A stretch of 64,000 nt of DNA from Roseiarcus sp963809245 (GTDB taxonomy: Bacteria > Pseudomonadota > Alphaproteobacteria > Rhizobiales > Beijerinckiaceae). Location: the NCBI GenBank assembly GCA_963809245.1, contig CAWEIU010000012.1:620001-684000 (forward strand), given 5' to 3'. A model generated the notes under the pieces. That model was not told where the DNA came from. It ran no database searches and was given only the letters and a program-made list of their open reading frames with translations. The position numbers and the translations under genes are program-made. Positions 32,880-41,332 of this stretch are shown here, in pieces. How positions within the stretch are numbered: the stretch's first letter is position 1; every line of letters begins with the position of its first letter.

Positions 32880-34643
32880 ATGGGGATGATGTCGATGGCG
32901 GAGGCCGTTCTCGCCGCGGATCCTGGCGCAGAATTCGAATTGAGCGCGGAATGGCTCGTCTCCCGCTCGTTCGTGTTCGGCGCCCTGCCGCGCGGAGCCG
33001 TGTTAAGCCGCGCGTTGCGTTTTGAAGTCGACGGCGCGATCGCGGGTTACAGCCACGCGAACGAAACGCGGTGGAGCATCCAGGACGGCCAGCTCTATAT
33101 CCTGACCGAGTCCGGCCAGCCGTCGTGCATTCTGACCGCCGGCGTGCGGGACGGCCGCGTGTCGCTCTCCGGGCCTTTCATCAATCCGGCGGAGCCCTCC
33201 GTCCCCACAGACACGACGCATTACATCGAAGAAAAGGTGGTCGATCCCGAGATCGAGGTCATGACCTTCGATCTCTTCGACACGCTGGTCGCCCGCCGTT
33301 GTTTCGATCCGCTCGATATCTTTCACGCCGTGGAAAGGAAAAGTGGCGTCGTTGGTTTTGCGCGAGCGCGTCACGAAGTCGAAATGAGGATGTTTGGTCG
33401 ACGGCTGTACGGCTTCGACGATATCTATGCGCAATTGCTCGTCGAGACGAGCTGGGGGGAAAAGCTCGTTCAAAAGCTCAAGATGATGGAGCTGGCCGAG
33501 GAATGGGACAACCTTTTCCCCATCGGGGAAACCGTCGCGCTCGTTCGCCCTCGCGACCTCATCATTTCCGACATGTATCTTCCCTTCGACTTCGTCCGGA
33601 AGATCGTCGACGAGAAGTGCGGGCTCCAGGGACGGCCAATTCACCTCAGCAACTACGGCAAGCACTTCGGGGTCATCTGGCCGATCCTCTTGCCGAACCA
33701 CGAGATCGTCCGCCACTTCGGCGACAATCCACACGCCGACGTCGTGAGTCCGGGCCGGCATGGAATTCAATCCCAGCACGTGACGATCTCGCAGTGGCTC
33801 CATGGGGAGCGCGTCCTGCTGGAACTCGGATTGCGGCCTTACGCGCAAGCAATTCGCGAAGCACGATTGAGGGCGTATGACGACGATCCGAAGCTGCGCG
33901 CCGTCCAGGCGGCGCAGTTGCAAATCAATCTGCCGCTGCTGACGATCGGCAGCCTCTACCTTGCCGCCAAATCGCAAGAATGGGACGCCGACACGCTGCT
34001 GATGTGCTCGCGCGATTGCAATTTGTGGGAGCCTCTCCTCCGGGTGCTCCTGCAGCGCTCGGCTCGATCGCCTCGCGTTCGCTATATCCGCACGTCGCGC
34101 AAACTCTTTTATTCGGCCTCGGCTGAATATGAAGCCTATTTCCAATTTCATATGGGCGAGCGGAACTACCTCGTCGATCTCGTCGGCACCGGCCAGTCTC
34201 CGTCGCGCTTCCTGCAAACGCTCGGCGACTTTGAAAGGGTTCGGCCGTTGCTTTTGGTCGGCGAACCCGCGATCGATCAGTTTGAGGGAAGGACGGTCGA
34301 GAGCTTGACCAAGCAGGAGTTCGTGCCGGTTCGGCTTATCCTCGAAGCGCTCAATCTGTCGTTGGACGGCACGGCGACGTCCGCCGTTTTCGCCAATCAC
34401 GCCATCGAGATCCTGCAAGCGCCAAATGAATTCAGCCCCACGGTGAAGGATTCGATAGCGGCGATGCGCCGCGCGTTCCTCGGCGCGGTCGACGTCATCT
34501 CGGAGACGACGCAGGCGCCGATCCCCGAGAATCTGTCCGTGGCGACGCTTCAGCAAGCGGCGGACGCCATCTTTGCCCTCATTCCCCATCATTTCGAAGG
34601 CGTCAGACCGATCGTCGACGAGGTTCTGCACAATCTGAAATGA
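32880..34643 (+). CDS. HAD-superfamily-like protein of COG5610 type
   Basis: A 587-residue protein. The first about 115 residues have no match I recognise. HAD motif I follows in EVMTFDLFDTLVARRCFDP (about 126-144; likely nucleophile D131), then IISDMYLPFDFVRKIV (about 229-244) as motif II and H-SNYGKHFG (about 258-266). The long C-terminal part (about 300-587) contains LMCSRDCNLWEPLLRVLL and YLVDLVGTG-SPSRFLQTL, usual in large HAD-like proteins of polysaccharide clusters. Function unknown; a sugar-phosphate or glycosyl role is suggested by the flippase next door. The start is uncertain (ATG codons at 32880, 32886, 32889 and 32895). Base composition is somewhat lower in GC than the neighbours. 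Confidence 0.75.
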   Translation: MGMMSMAEAVLAADPGAEFELSAEWLVSRSFVFGALPRGAVLSRALRFEVDGAIAGYSHANETRWSIQDGQLYILTESGQPSCILTAGVRDGRVSLSGPFINPAEPSVPTDTTHYIEEKVVDPEIEVMTFDLFDTLVARRCFDPLDIFHAVERKSGVVGFARARHEVEMRMFGRRLYGFDDIYAQLLVETSWGEKLVQKLKMMELAEEWDNLFPIGETVALVRPRDLIISDMYLPFDFVRKIVDEKCGLQGRPIHLSNYGKHFGVIWPILLPNHEIVRHFGDNPHADVVSPGRHGIQSQHVTISQWLHGERVLLELGLRPYAQAIREARLRAYDDDPKLRAVQAAQLQINLPLLTIGSLYLAAKSQEWDADTLLMCSRDCNLWEPLLRVLLQRSARSPRVRYIRTSRKLFYSASAEYEAYFQFHMGERNYLVDLVGTGQSPSRFLQTLGDFERVRPLLLVGEPAIDQFEGRTVESLTKQEFVPVRLILEALNLSLDGTATSAVFANHAIEILQAPNEFSPTVKDSIAAMRRAFLGAVDVISETTQAPIPENLSVATLQQAADAIFALIPHHFEGVRPIVDEVLHNLK

Positions 34644-34743
34644 ACGCCCGCCGGGGCGACGACTTCAAGACTTTCTTATCGTCCGCCAGATAACGAAGGG
34701 TCGGCCCCGGCGCGGGCCGCCGTCTGAACCGGACGTCAGCGCA

Positions 34744-36201
34744 ATGATCGTCGGCCTCGCGTTCGTCTCCAACGCGCTGTTCAATTTCCTCGTCGCGCTG
34801 CTGGTCGCGCGCTTCCTCGGGCCGGCCGAGTTCGGCCGCTTCGCGATCGCCTGGGCGGCCGCCGTCCTCGTCAACACCGCCGGCTTCGATTGGCTTCGCC
34901 TCTCGGCGGTGCGCTTCTACTCGCAGCGCGTCCGTCGCGACGAGCCGGCCGTGCGGGCGACGCTGGACGCCTGCTTCGCCGTCATGGCGATGATCGTCGC
35001 GCTCGGCGCGTTGACGCTGGCGCTGTCGCGGGTCGATCTCCCGCTTTCGCCGACGCTGGTCGCCATGACGGCGCTGACGGGCGTGGCGAGCGGTCTCTAC
35101 GACCTGCGCACCGCGCTTGCTCGCGCGCGTTTCCTCGATGGACCCTATGTTGCGACGGTTCTGATCAAGAACGGGTTCGGCCTCACGCTGACGGTCGGCG
35201 GCGCGCTCGCCTTCGGCTCGGCGAAGATCGCGCTGGCTGGCGTGTGCCTCAGCATCGGCGCGGCGATGGCGGCGACATATCGCGGCCTCGCCGATCCCCT
35301 AGCGCGGCCGACGCTCGCCCATTGGCGGCTCGCGCGCGTGTTCTTCGCCTATGCCGCTCCTTTCATTCTCTCGTCAGTGTTGTTTCAGCTCATTCCTTTC
35401 GCTTGCCGCATCCTCGCCGGCGCCCTCTACGGCGACGGCGAAGCTGGCCAGTTCTCGCTCGCCAACGACATCGGCGTACGCGTGCTGGCGGCGATCGCCT
35501 CGGCGCTCGACGTCGTTCTGTTTCAGCGCGCCGTTCGCGCCGAGGAGGGGCAGGGGATCGAGGCCGCGCGCGCCGAACTCGCCGACAACATGGCGCTCGT
35601 CGTCGCGGTGATCCTGCCGTCCGCCGCCGGGCTGTGGCTGTGCCTGCCGAGCCTCGAGGCGCTGATCGCGCCGCCCGCTTTCCGCGGACCGTTCTCGGCG
35701 CATCTGGCGCCCATGCTGCCTGGCCTGTGCGCCTTCGTGCTGACGATGTACGCCGTCGCGCCGATCTTCCAGATCGCCAAGCGCACGGCGCCGATGGTCG
35801 TCGCCGCGCTCGCCGCGCTCGCAACTCTGGCGGCGCTGATCGCCATCCTGCCGCGGGACGGCCGCGCGCTCTGGCTGGCCTGGGCCCAGAGCGGCGCGCT
35901 GACAGTCGGGCTGTTGGTGGCACTCGTTTTCGCAGCGGCCTCACGGCCACAATGGCCGCGCGCGCGCGATCTGCTCGGCGCCCTCGGGGCGACGGCGGCG
36001 CTCGCGTTGGCGCTGCGGCCTTTGGCCGGACTGCCGCCAAGCGCCGCGTTGCTCGTTCTGCAAGTGGCCATCGGAGCGACCGTCTATGGCGCGCTCGCCT
36101 GGTTCCTCGACATTGCCGGCTTACGGCGTCGGACGCGAGCGCTGCTCGGCCGCAAAACGTTGGAGAAGGCGGAAGCCGCGAAGATCGTCAATCTTCCTTA
36201 A
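34744..36201 (+). CDS. Polysaccharide flippase (MOP/Wzx-like)
   Basis: A 485-residue multi-span inner-membrane protein of the MOP superfamily. The N-terminal pattern SNALFNFLVALLVARFLGPAEFGRFAIAWA (about 9-38) is the Wzx/polysaccharide transport signature. There are about 12-14 hydrophobic segments. Such proteins flip lipid-linked oligosaccharides. It lies 100 bases after the HAD-like gene; together they may be a small glycan module without glycosyltransferases. The frame is open for about 85 bases upstream but holds no start codon, so ATG 34744 is used; the first helix may be incomplete. Confidence 0.85.
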   Translation: MIVGLAFVSNALFNFLVALLVARFLGPAEFGRFAIAWAAAVLVNTAGFDWLRLSAVRFYSQRVRRDEPAVRATLDACFAVMAMIVALGALTLALSRVDLPLSPTLVAMTALTGVASGLYDLRTALARARFLDGPYVATVLIKNGFGLTLTVGGALAFGSAKIALAGVCLSIGAAMAATYRGLADPLARPTLAHWRLARVFFAYAAPFILSSVLFQLIPFACRILAGALYGDGEAGQFSLANDIGVRVLAAIASALDVVLFQRAVRAEEGQGIEAARAELADNMALVVAVILPSAAGLWLCLPSLEALIAPPAFRGPFSAHLAPMLPGLCAFVLTMYAVAPIFQIAKRTAPMVVAALAALATLAALIAILPRDGRALWLAWAQSGALTVGLLVALVFAAASRPQWPRARDLLGALGATAALALALRPLAGLPPSAALLVLQVAIGATVYGALAWFLDIAGLRRRTRALLGRKTLEKAEAAKIVNLP

Positions 36202-36331
36202 TCACAATTCGTTGCTGTCCGATAACCATCGCAGGAGACTGGCGAGGCGTGCAACGCTGCCTTCGCGTAAACTGGTCTTCGTCTGGCGTCGCGCGCGAAA
36301 TTCAGCGTGGGAGCGACGCCGCGGCGGAGAA

Positions 36332-37090
36332 ATGTCCATGCGGCCGGGAGCCAGCTCTTTCCTTTGCAGTTTCGTCGCCTTGTCCGCGCTCGCGCTCAGT
36401 GTGGCGCAGGCCGCAGCGACCTCGATCGACAGCCTCGTCATTCCCGGCATCGGTCCCTCCACCCTGCCGGTCGCGCCTCCCCCTTCGCGCGACAATCTCG
36501 GCGGGGGCTTCATCGAATTCGTCCTAACCGGCAACAGCGGCGGCGCGCGGCCCGCGCCGCAGCCGACCGGCGCAGCGCGACCTTTCCCGCAACCTGCGAT
36601 GCAGACGGCTGCGTTGCCGACGCAAAGCGATCTCGAGGGGGAGCCGAGCGCAGAATTCCGGCGTCAGGAGGTCGACTATTCAGGCCCCGAGCGGCCGGGC
36701 GCGATTATCATCGACACCCCCAGAAAATTCCTGTTTCTCGTGCTGCCGGGCGGGCGCGCGCTTCGCTACGGCGTCGGCGTCGGCCGGCCCGGCTTCGAAT
36801 GGGGAGGCGTGAAGACCATCAGCCGCAAGGCCGAATGGCCGGGCTGGACCCCGCCGCCGGAGATGAGGCTTCGCCGCCCCGATCTGCCGGACCACATGGA
36901 CGGCGGCCCGGCCAATCCGCTCGGCGCACGGGCGCTCTATCTCGGCTCTTCGATGTACCGCATCCACGGCACCAACGACCCCTCGACGATCGGCAAAAAC
37001 GTCTCCTCGGGCTGCATCCGCATGATGAACGAGGACGTCATTGACCTCTACGACCGCGTGCGGGTCGGCGCCAAAGTGATCGTGATGTGA
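36332..37090 (+). CDS. L,D-transpeptidase (YkuD domain)
   Basis: A 252-residue exported enzyme. The signal peptide covers about 1-28 (LCSFVALSALALSVAQAAA). A Pro-rich linker (about 60-100) precedes the YkuD domain (about 122-252), whose active site is YRIHGTNDPSTIG (about 207-219) and SSGCIRM with the catalytic Cys at about 228. It would form 3-3 crosslinks or attach proteins to peptidoglycan. GGAGA lies before the ATG. Confidence 0.92.
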   Translation: MSMRPGASSFLCSFVALSALALSVAQAAATSIDSLVIPGIGPSTLPVAPPPSRDNLGGGFIEFVLTGNSGGARPAPQPTGAARPFPQPAMQTAALPTQSDLEGEPSAEFRRQEVDYSGPERPGAIIIDTPRKFLFLVLPGGRALRYGVGVGRPGFEWGGVKTISRKAEWPGWTPPPEMRLRRPDLPDHMDGGPANPLGARALYLGSSMYRIHGTNDPSTIGKNVSSGCIRMMNEDVIDLYDRVRVGAKVIVM

Positions 37091-37127
37091 CGAGAGGCGG
37101 GGCCCGCCGCGGCTCCGCCTGTTGTCG

Positions 37128-37889
37128 TTAGGTATCGTAGTCGCCGCTCGTATCCGAGCCCGAATCGTCCCAGCCGGCGTCCTGCGCGTCGTCCTGGTCC
37201 TGATCCTGGTCCTGCAGCACGTCCTCGGCATGCTGGCCGGCCGGATCGGAATCATAGTAGTTGTTGACCACCGTTTCGCCGCCGCCGAGGCCGCCGAGGC
37301 CGCCTGAAGTGGCGCCGAACAGGCCGCCGCTGCGGTGGCCGCCGAGCAGATTCTGGAACAGATCGACCGCCGCGATGCCGCCGGCGACGCCCGCCGCAGT
37401 CGTCATCGCGTTGGAGAGGAAACCGCCGCCGCCGCTGGACGGCGCGGCCGAACCCCAGGGGCCCGACTGCGGCGGAGGCGGAGGCGGCGGAGCGTAGGCG
37501 GGCTGCCGATAGGCAGGCGCGGGATCGGGCGCGCCGCGCTGATAGCCGCTCGCATCGTAGCCCGATCGCGGCGGAGCCGACGAGGGCGGGGGCGGCGAAG
37601 ACGCGCCGCCGCCGAACAAGGATTTGCCCAGACTGCCCAGGAAGCTGGTCTCCTGAGGGGGCGCCGAGGCCTGGGCGACGCGCGCCTCGAGCTCGGAGAT
37701 GCGCTCTGCGGCGGCCTCCAACGCATGTTGCTGGACAAGCGCTGTCTGCGCGAGAACGTACGGCGCGTGCGGCGCGGCGCGAACCGCGTCGCCGATGAAG
37801 GCTTCAGCCTCTGGGTCGCGTTGGCCGCCCGCGTTTGCGCGAACGCGCTCGAAGAGGTCTGCGAGCATTTGGCGTTCTTGGGGGGTCAT
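37128..37889 (-). CDS. DUF2076 protein
   Basis: A 253-residue DUF2076 protein. It starts MTPQERQMLADLFERVR, the hallmark, with QRDPEAEAFIGDAVRAAPHAPYVLAQTALVQQHALEAAAERI (about 21-62). A coiled-coil segment is followed by a Pro/Gly/Ser-rich low-complexity middle, a hydrophobic glycine-rich segment (about 160-185) and an acidic DQDQDQDDAQDAGWDD tail. DUF2076 is usually described as periplasmic; function unknown. ATG 37889 (GGAGA upstream) is preferred over two in-frame starts further out. It converges with the L,D-transpeptidase gene. Confidence 0.85.
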   Translation of the reverse strand: MTPQERQMLADLFERVRANAGGQRDPEAEAFIGDAVRAAPHAPYVLAQTALVQQHALEAAAERISELEARVAQASAPPQETSFLGSLGKSLFGGGASSPPPPSSAPPRSGYDASGYQRGAPDPAPAYRQPAYAPPPPPPPQSGPWGSAAPSSGGGGFLSNAMTTAAGVAGGIAAVDLFQNLLGGHRSGGLFGATSGGLGGLGGGETVVNNYYDSDPAGQHAEDVLQDQDQDQDDAQDAGWDDSGSDTSGDYDT

Positions 37890-38050
37890 GGAAGTCTCCG
37901 TCATGGGGCCCACAGGCCCGCGCACGGGATATGGGCGATGAATGCCCTTGATCCAAGAGGCGGCTGAGGATTCCCGGTGGTCTTGATGACGTAGGGGCGC
38001 TGGCGCGACTTTACTCGCGGCGCCTGATCGCGTAGTTCATGCGCGCAATG

Positions 38051-38087
38051 AGCCCCGGCCCAGCCCATTGCGGTTGGCGCCGGGGCT
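38051..38087 (+). promoter_or_regulatory. Stable hairpin in the purA leader
   Basis: AGCCCCGGC (38051-38059) pairs perfectly with GCCGGGGCT (38079-38087), and CCA/TGG extends the stem. It lies 31 bases ahead of the purA ATG. No T-run follows, so it is not a classical terminator. It could control purA translation or mark the end of an upstream small RNA. The rest of the 190-base gap shows no clear feature. Confidence 0.45.
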
Positions 38088-38118
38088 TCGCGTTTCAGGT
38101 TGAGAGGATCGCACGGCG

Positions 38119-39414
38119 ATGGCCAACGTCGTTGTAGTCGGCGCCCAGTGGGGCGACGAAGGAAAAGGCAAGATCGTCGACTGGCTGTCGGTCTCGGCGG
38201 ACGTCGTGGTGCGCTTCCAGGGCGGCCACAACGCCGGCCATACGCTCGTCATCGACAATCAGACCTACAAATTGGCGCTGCTCCCGTCGGGCATCGTGCG
38301 TCCGGGCAAGCTGTCGGTCATCGGCAATGGCGTCGTGCTCGATCCCTACCACCTCGCGGACGAAATCGAGAAGATTCGCGTTCAGGGCGTCGAGGTGTCG
38401 CCGAGCAATCTCAAGATCGCGGAAAACGTCACGCTGATTCTCTCGCTGCATCGCGAACTCGACGCGCATCGCGAATTGAGTGAAGTTGGCGGCGTGAAAA
38501 TTGGCACCACCAAGCGGGGGATCGGCCCGGCTTATGAGGACAAGGTCGGTCGTCGCGCGATCCGCCTGATGGATCTCGCCGAGCCGGATTTCCTCGACAG
38601 CCAGATCGCGCGCCTGCTCGCGCATCACGAGCCGTTGCGCCGCGGGCTCGGCCTGCCGACGCCGTCCGCTCAGGCAATCAAGAACGAATTGCTCGCCATC
38701 GCGCCGAAGGTGCTGCCCTATATGGCGCCGACCTTCGAGCTTTTGGATCGCGAGCGCCGCGCCGGCCGGCGCATTCTGTTCGAGGGCGCGCAAGGGGCCC
38801 TGCTCGATGTCGACCACGGCACCTATCCGTTCGTCACCTCCTCCAACACGGTCGCCGCCAATGCGGCGTCCGGCTCCGGCCTCGGGCCCGGCGCGATCGG
38901 CTATGTCCTGGGGATCGCCAAGGCCTACACGACCCGCGTCGGCGGCGGTCCCTTCCCGACCGAGCTCGACGACGACACGGGCCGGCTGATCGGCAAGCGC
39001 GGCAACGAATTCGGCACCAACACCGGGCGGCCGCGCCGCTGCGGCTGGTTCGACGCGGTGGTGACCCGCCAGTGCGTCAAGACCTCCGGCATCGACGGGA
39101 TCGCACTGACCAAGCTCGACATTCTCGACGGCTTCGAGGAGATCAAGGTCGCCACGCGCTACCGTCTCGACGGCGTCGAGATCGACTATCTCCCCGCTTC
39201 GCAGGCCGCCCAGGCGCGCATCGAGCCGATCTACGAGACGATCGAAGGCTGGCGCGAGGCGACGGTCGGCGCGCGTTCATGGGCCGACCTGCCCGCGCAA
39301 GCGATCAAATATGTGCGCCGCATCGAAGAACTCATCGGCGCGCCGGTCGCGCTGCTCTCGACGAGTCCAAAACGCGACGATACGATTCTTGTGCATGACC
39401 CGTTTCAAGATTAA
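38119..39414 (+). CDS. purA: Adenylosuccinate synthetase
   Basis: A 431-residue enzyme that joins IMP and aspartate with GTP in AMP synthesis. The start MANVVVVGAQWGDEGKGKIVDWL (about 1-23) has the GTP loop and catalytic D13. FQGGHNAGHT (about 34-43) has the catalytic His. The core GTTKRGIGPAYEDK (about 129-142) and the late TKLDILDGFEEI block (about 332-343) are intact. Normal length, single gene. Confidence 0.97.
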   Translation: MANVVVVGAQWGDEGKGKIVDWLSVSADVVVRFQGGHNAGHTLVIDNQTYKLALLPSGIVRPGKLSVIGNGVVLDPYHLADEIEKIRVQGVEVSPSNLKIAENVTLILSLHRELDAHRELSEVGGVKIGTTKRGIGPAYEDKVGRRAIRLMDLAEPDFLDSQIARLLAHHEPLRRGLGLPTPSAQAIKNELLAIAPKVLPYMAPTFELLDRERRAGRRILFEGAQGALLDVDHGTYPFVTSSNTVAANAASGSGLGPGAIGYVLGIAKAYTTRVGGGPFPTELDDDTGRLIGKRGNEFGTNTGRPRRCGWFDAVVTRQCVKTSGIDGIALTKLDILDGFEEIKVATRYRLDGVEIDYLPASQAAQARIEPIYETIEGWREATVGARSWADLPAQAIKYVRRIEELIGAPVALLSTSPKRDDTILVHDPFQD

Positions 39415-39463
39415 CCGAATGGTGACCCGCGGCAGCGACTCACGCGGGTGACCGGACTGGATC

Positions 39464-41152
39464 ATGGCTGACTATTTTTCGTTGCTTGCCAAAGCCGTCG
39501 GCAACTTGCCGAAGACGAGCCCGCCTTCGGCGCGCAAAGCGATCTACGACCGGGCGCGCGCCGCGCTGATCCGGCAGTTGCGCTCGCTTGGCCCGACCCT
39601 TTCGGAAGCGGACATTGCGCGCGAGGAGGCGGCTTTGGAGGCCGCCGTCGCGCGTCTCGAAGAACAGTTGGCCGCGGCTCCCCCTCCCCCTCCGCCAACT
39701 CCACAGCCGGCGGAAAACCCGGTTCGGCCGTCGATTGCGGCGCCGCCGAAGCCGCTTCAGGGGCCTCCGCCGAAACCAGTTCAGGGTCCTCCGCCGAAGC
39801 CGATTCAAGGCCCTCCGCCTAAGCCGGTCGGGCCTCCCGCGCCGATCTCAACGCCCGCGCCTCGCCCCCCGATTCCCCCGGCTCGGCCCCCGCTCGGCTC
39901 GAGCGCGGTTCCGTCCCTGCGTCCGCCTGCTCCGCGCCCGCCCAGCGCGCCGGCGACGGAGACGCCGCTTCGGCCGTCCGCCGCCGCGCCAGTCGCTCGC
40001 TCGATTCTGCCTCCGCGCGCCGCGCCCGCCGCGCCGTTGTCGCCTCCTTCCCCTCCCCCGTCGCCTCCAATGCCAGTGGCGCAGCGCGTCCATCCCGACA
40101 ATGAGGCTTCGGCGGCCCCGCCGGTGTTTGCTTCGGCCGGGCTCGATTTTGAGGGTGACAATCATGCGCCGATGATCGAGGCGGGAGCGGACAACGACCG
40201 CGCGCCTCGCAATGGGGGCTCGGACGGCAATTCTCTGCGCCCCAGCGCGCCCAGCCGTTTCGAAGCGCCCCGCGCCAATCCGCTGCCCTGGATCCTCCTC
40301 GCGGTCGTCGTCGGCCTCGTGCTGTCCATCGCGGTGGCGGCCTTCCTGCTGCGTCAGAAGCCGCAGGACCTCGCGATCAAGGAGCCGACCCCGACGAGCG
40401 ACGCTCAGCCGGCGGCGAATGCGCCCAAGATTACCGAACGCGTCGGGAGTGGGGAGACGCCCACTCCGACGCCGAGCGCGTCAGCGGCGCCATCGCCTTC
40501 GCCGGAGGCTTCCCCGAACCCGACGCCGGCCGCGACGGCGAGCGCGACTCCAACTGGCGCGCCGAGCGCGGCCGCCAGCGCGACGCCGGCGCCTGCGGCG
40601 ACGCCAGCGATGCCGGTCGCGGCGCGAGCGGCGATGCTCATCGCGGTGGGATCGGATACGCAGAAGCCCCCGGCCGTCAGTCTCGGCTCGGTCGTCTGGA
40701 CGACAATTCCGCCGGCCCCCGGCCAGCCCGCCACGGTCGCCGTCAAGGCGGAGGCGGACATTCCGGATCTGAAGATGCATGCGGTCATGACGATCCGCAA
40801 AAATACCGATCCGAGCCTGCCGGCGTCGCATACCATCGATCTGCGCGTGACCTTCGCCGACGGGGCGGAGATCAAGGGCATCAAGGACATGCGGGTGCCG
40901 CTGATGCGCAGGGACGATCCGCCGGCGCAGGATTCGCTGTCGGGCGTGCGCGTCAAGATCAGCGACAGCTACTTCCTGGTCGGGCTCAACCGCACCGACG
41001 CCGACATCGCGCATAACGTCGACCTGATGGCCAATCGTGGCTGGTTCGACTTTCCGATGCTGCTCAACGACGACCGCATCGCCAAGCTGACCTTCGAGAA
41101 GGGCGCCGACGGCGAACGCATTCTCAACGAGGCGCTGGCCGCCTGGAAGTGA
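39464..41152 (+). CDS. Proline-rich single-span membrane protein
   Basis: A 562-residue protein I cannot assign to a named family. Residues 1-72 are a helical cytoplasmic domain (YFSLLAKAVGNLPKTSPPSARKAIYDRARAAL). Then comes a long Pro/Ala linker (about 73-270) with four PPKPxQGP units at 94-125, a transmembrane segment (about 275-297) and a second Pro/Ala/Thr linker (about 300-410). A compact C-terminal domain (about 415-562) has VVWTTIPPAPGQPA, MTIRKNTDPSLPASHTIDL and SYFLVGLNRTDADIAHNVDLM. The layout suggests a periplasmic domain tethered across the cell wall. Proteins of this form after purA appear in relatives as I remember. Confidence 0.8.
   Translation: MADYFSLLAKAVGNLPKTSPPSARKAIYDRARAALIRQLRSLGPTLSEADIAREEAALEAAVARLEEQLAAAPPPPPPTPQPAENPVRPSIAAPPKPLQGPPPKPVQGPPPKPIQGPPPKPVGPPAPISTPAPRPPIPPARPPLGSSAVPSLRPPAPRPPSAPATETPLRPSAAAPVARSILPPRAAPAAPLSPPSPPPSPPMPVAQRVHPDNEASAAPPVFASAGLDFEGDNHAPMIEAGADNDRAPRNGGSDGNSLRPSAPSRFEAPRANPLPWILLAVVVGLVLSIAVAAFLLRQKPQDLAIKEPTPTSDAQPAANAPKITERVGSGETPTPTPSASAAPSPSPEASPNPTPAATASATPTGAPSAAASATPAPAATPAMPVAARAAMLIAVGSDTQKPPAVSLGSVVWTTIPPAPGQPATVAVKAEADIPDLKMHAVMTIRKNTDPSLPASHTIDLRVTFADGAEIKGIKDMRVPLMRRDDPPAQDSLSGVRVKISDSYFLVGLNRTDADIAHNVDLMANRGWFDFPMLLNDDRIAKLTFEKGADGERILNEALAAWK
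39743..39838 (+). repeat. Four 24-base coding repeats (PPKPxQGP)
   Basis: Residues 94-125 of the proline-rich protein are four units of eight residues, three PPKPxQGP and one PPKPVGPP, encoded by slightly diverged 24-base repeats. Silent differences between units show that the repeat is not very recent. Confidence 0.8.
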
Positions 41153-41332
41153 GAGTGGGCTGAAGAGCGTTGGCCGGCCGCGTGGCGCGTGAGGCGCGAG
41201 CAGGCGGCGCGGCGGAACGCGAGACACCGGCATTGCGACGCGGGTGAGCGCGGGAGCAAGCCAAAACTCCGGATCGGTTCGCTTGTTCGCAATGGCGCCC
41301 GATTCCGCGCACGCCGGAACGCCCTCGTAGCC

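Noticed and set aside
39743..39838. Short tandem repeats as a CRISPR-like array
   Set aside because: The 24-base units are contiguous coding repeats without spacers.
41153..41332. Intergenic stretch between the proline-rich gene and truB
   Set aside because: Convergent gene ends; I looked for a terminator, repeat or small RNA and found no convincing structure.
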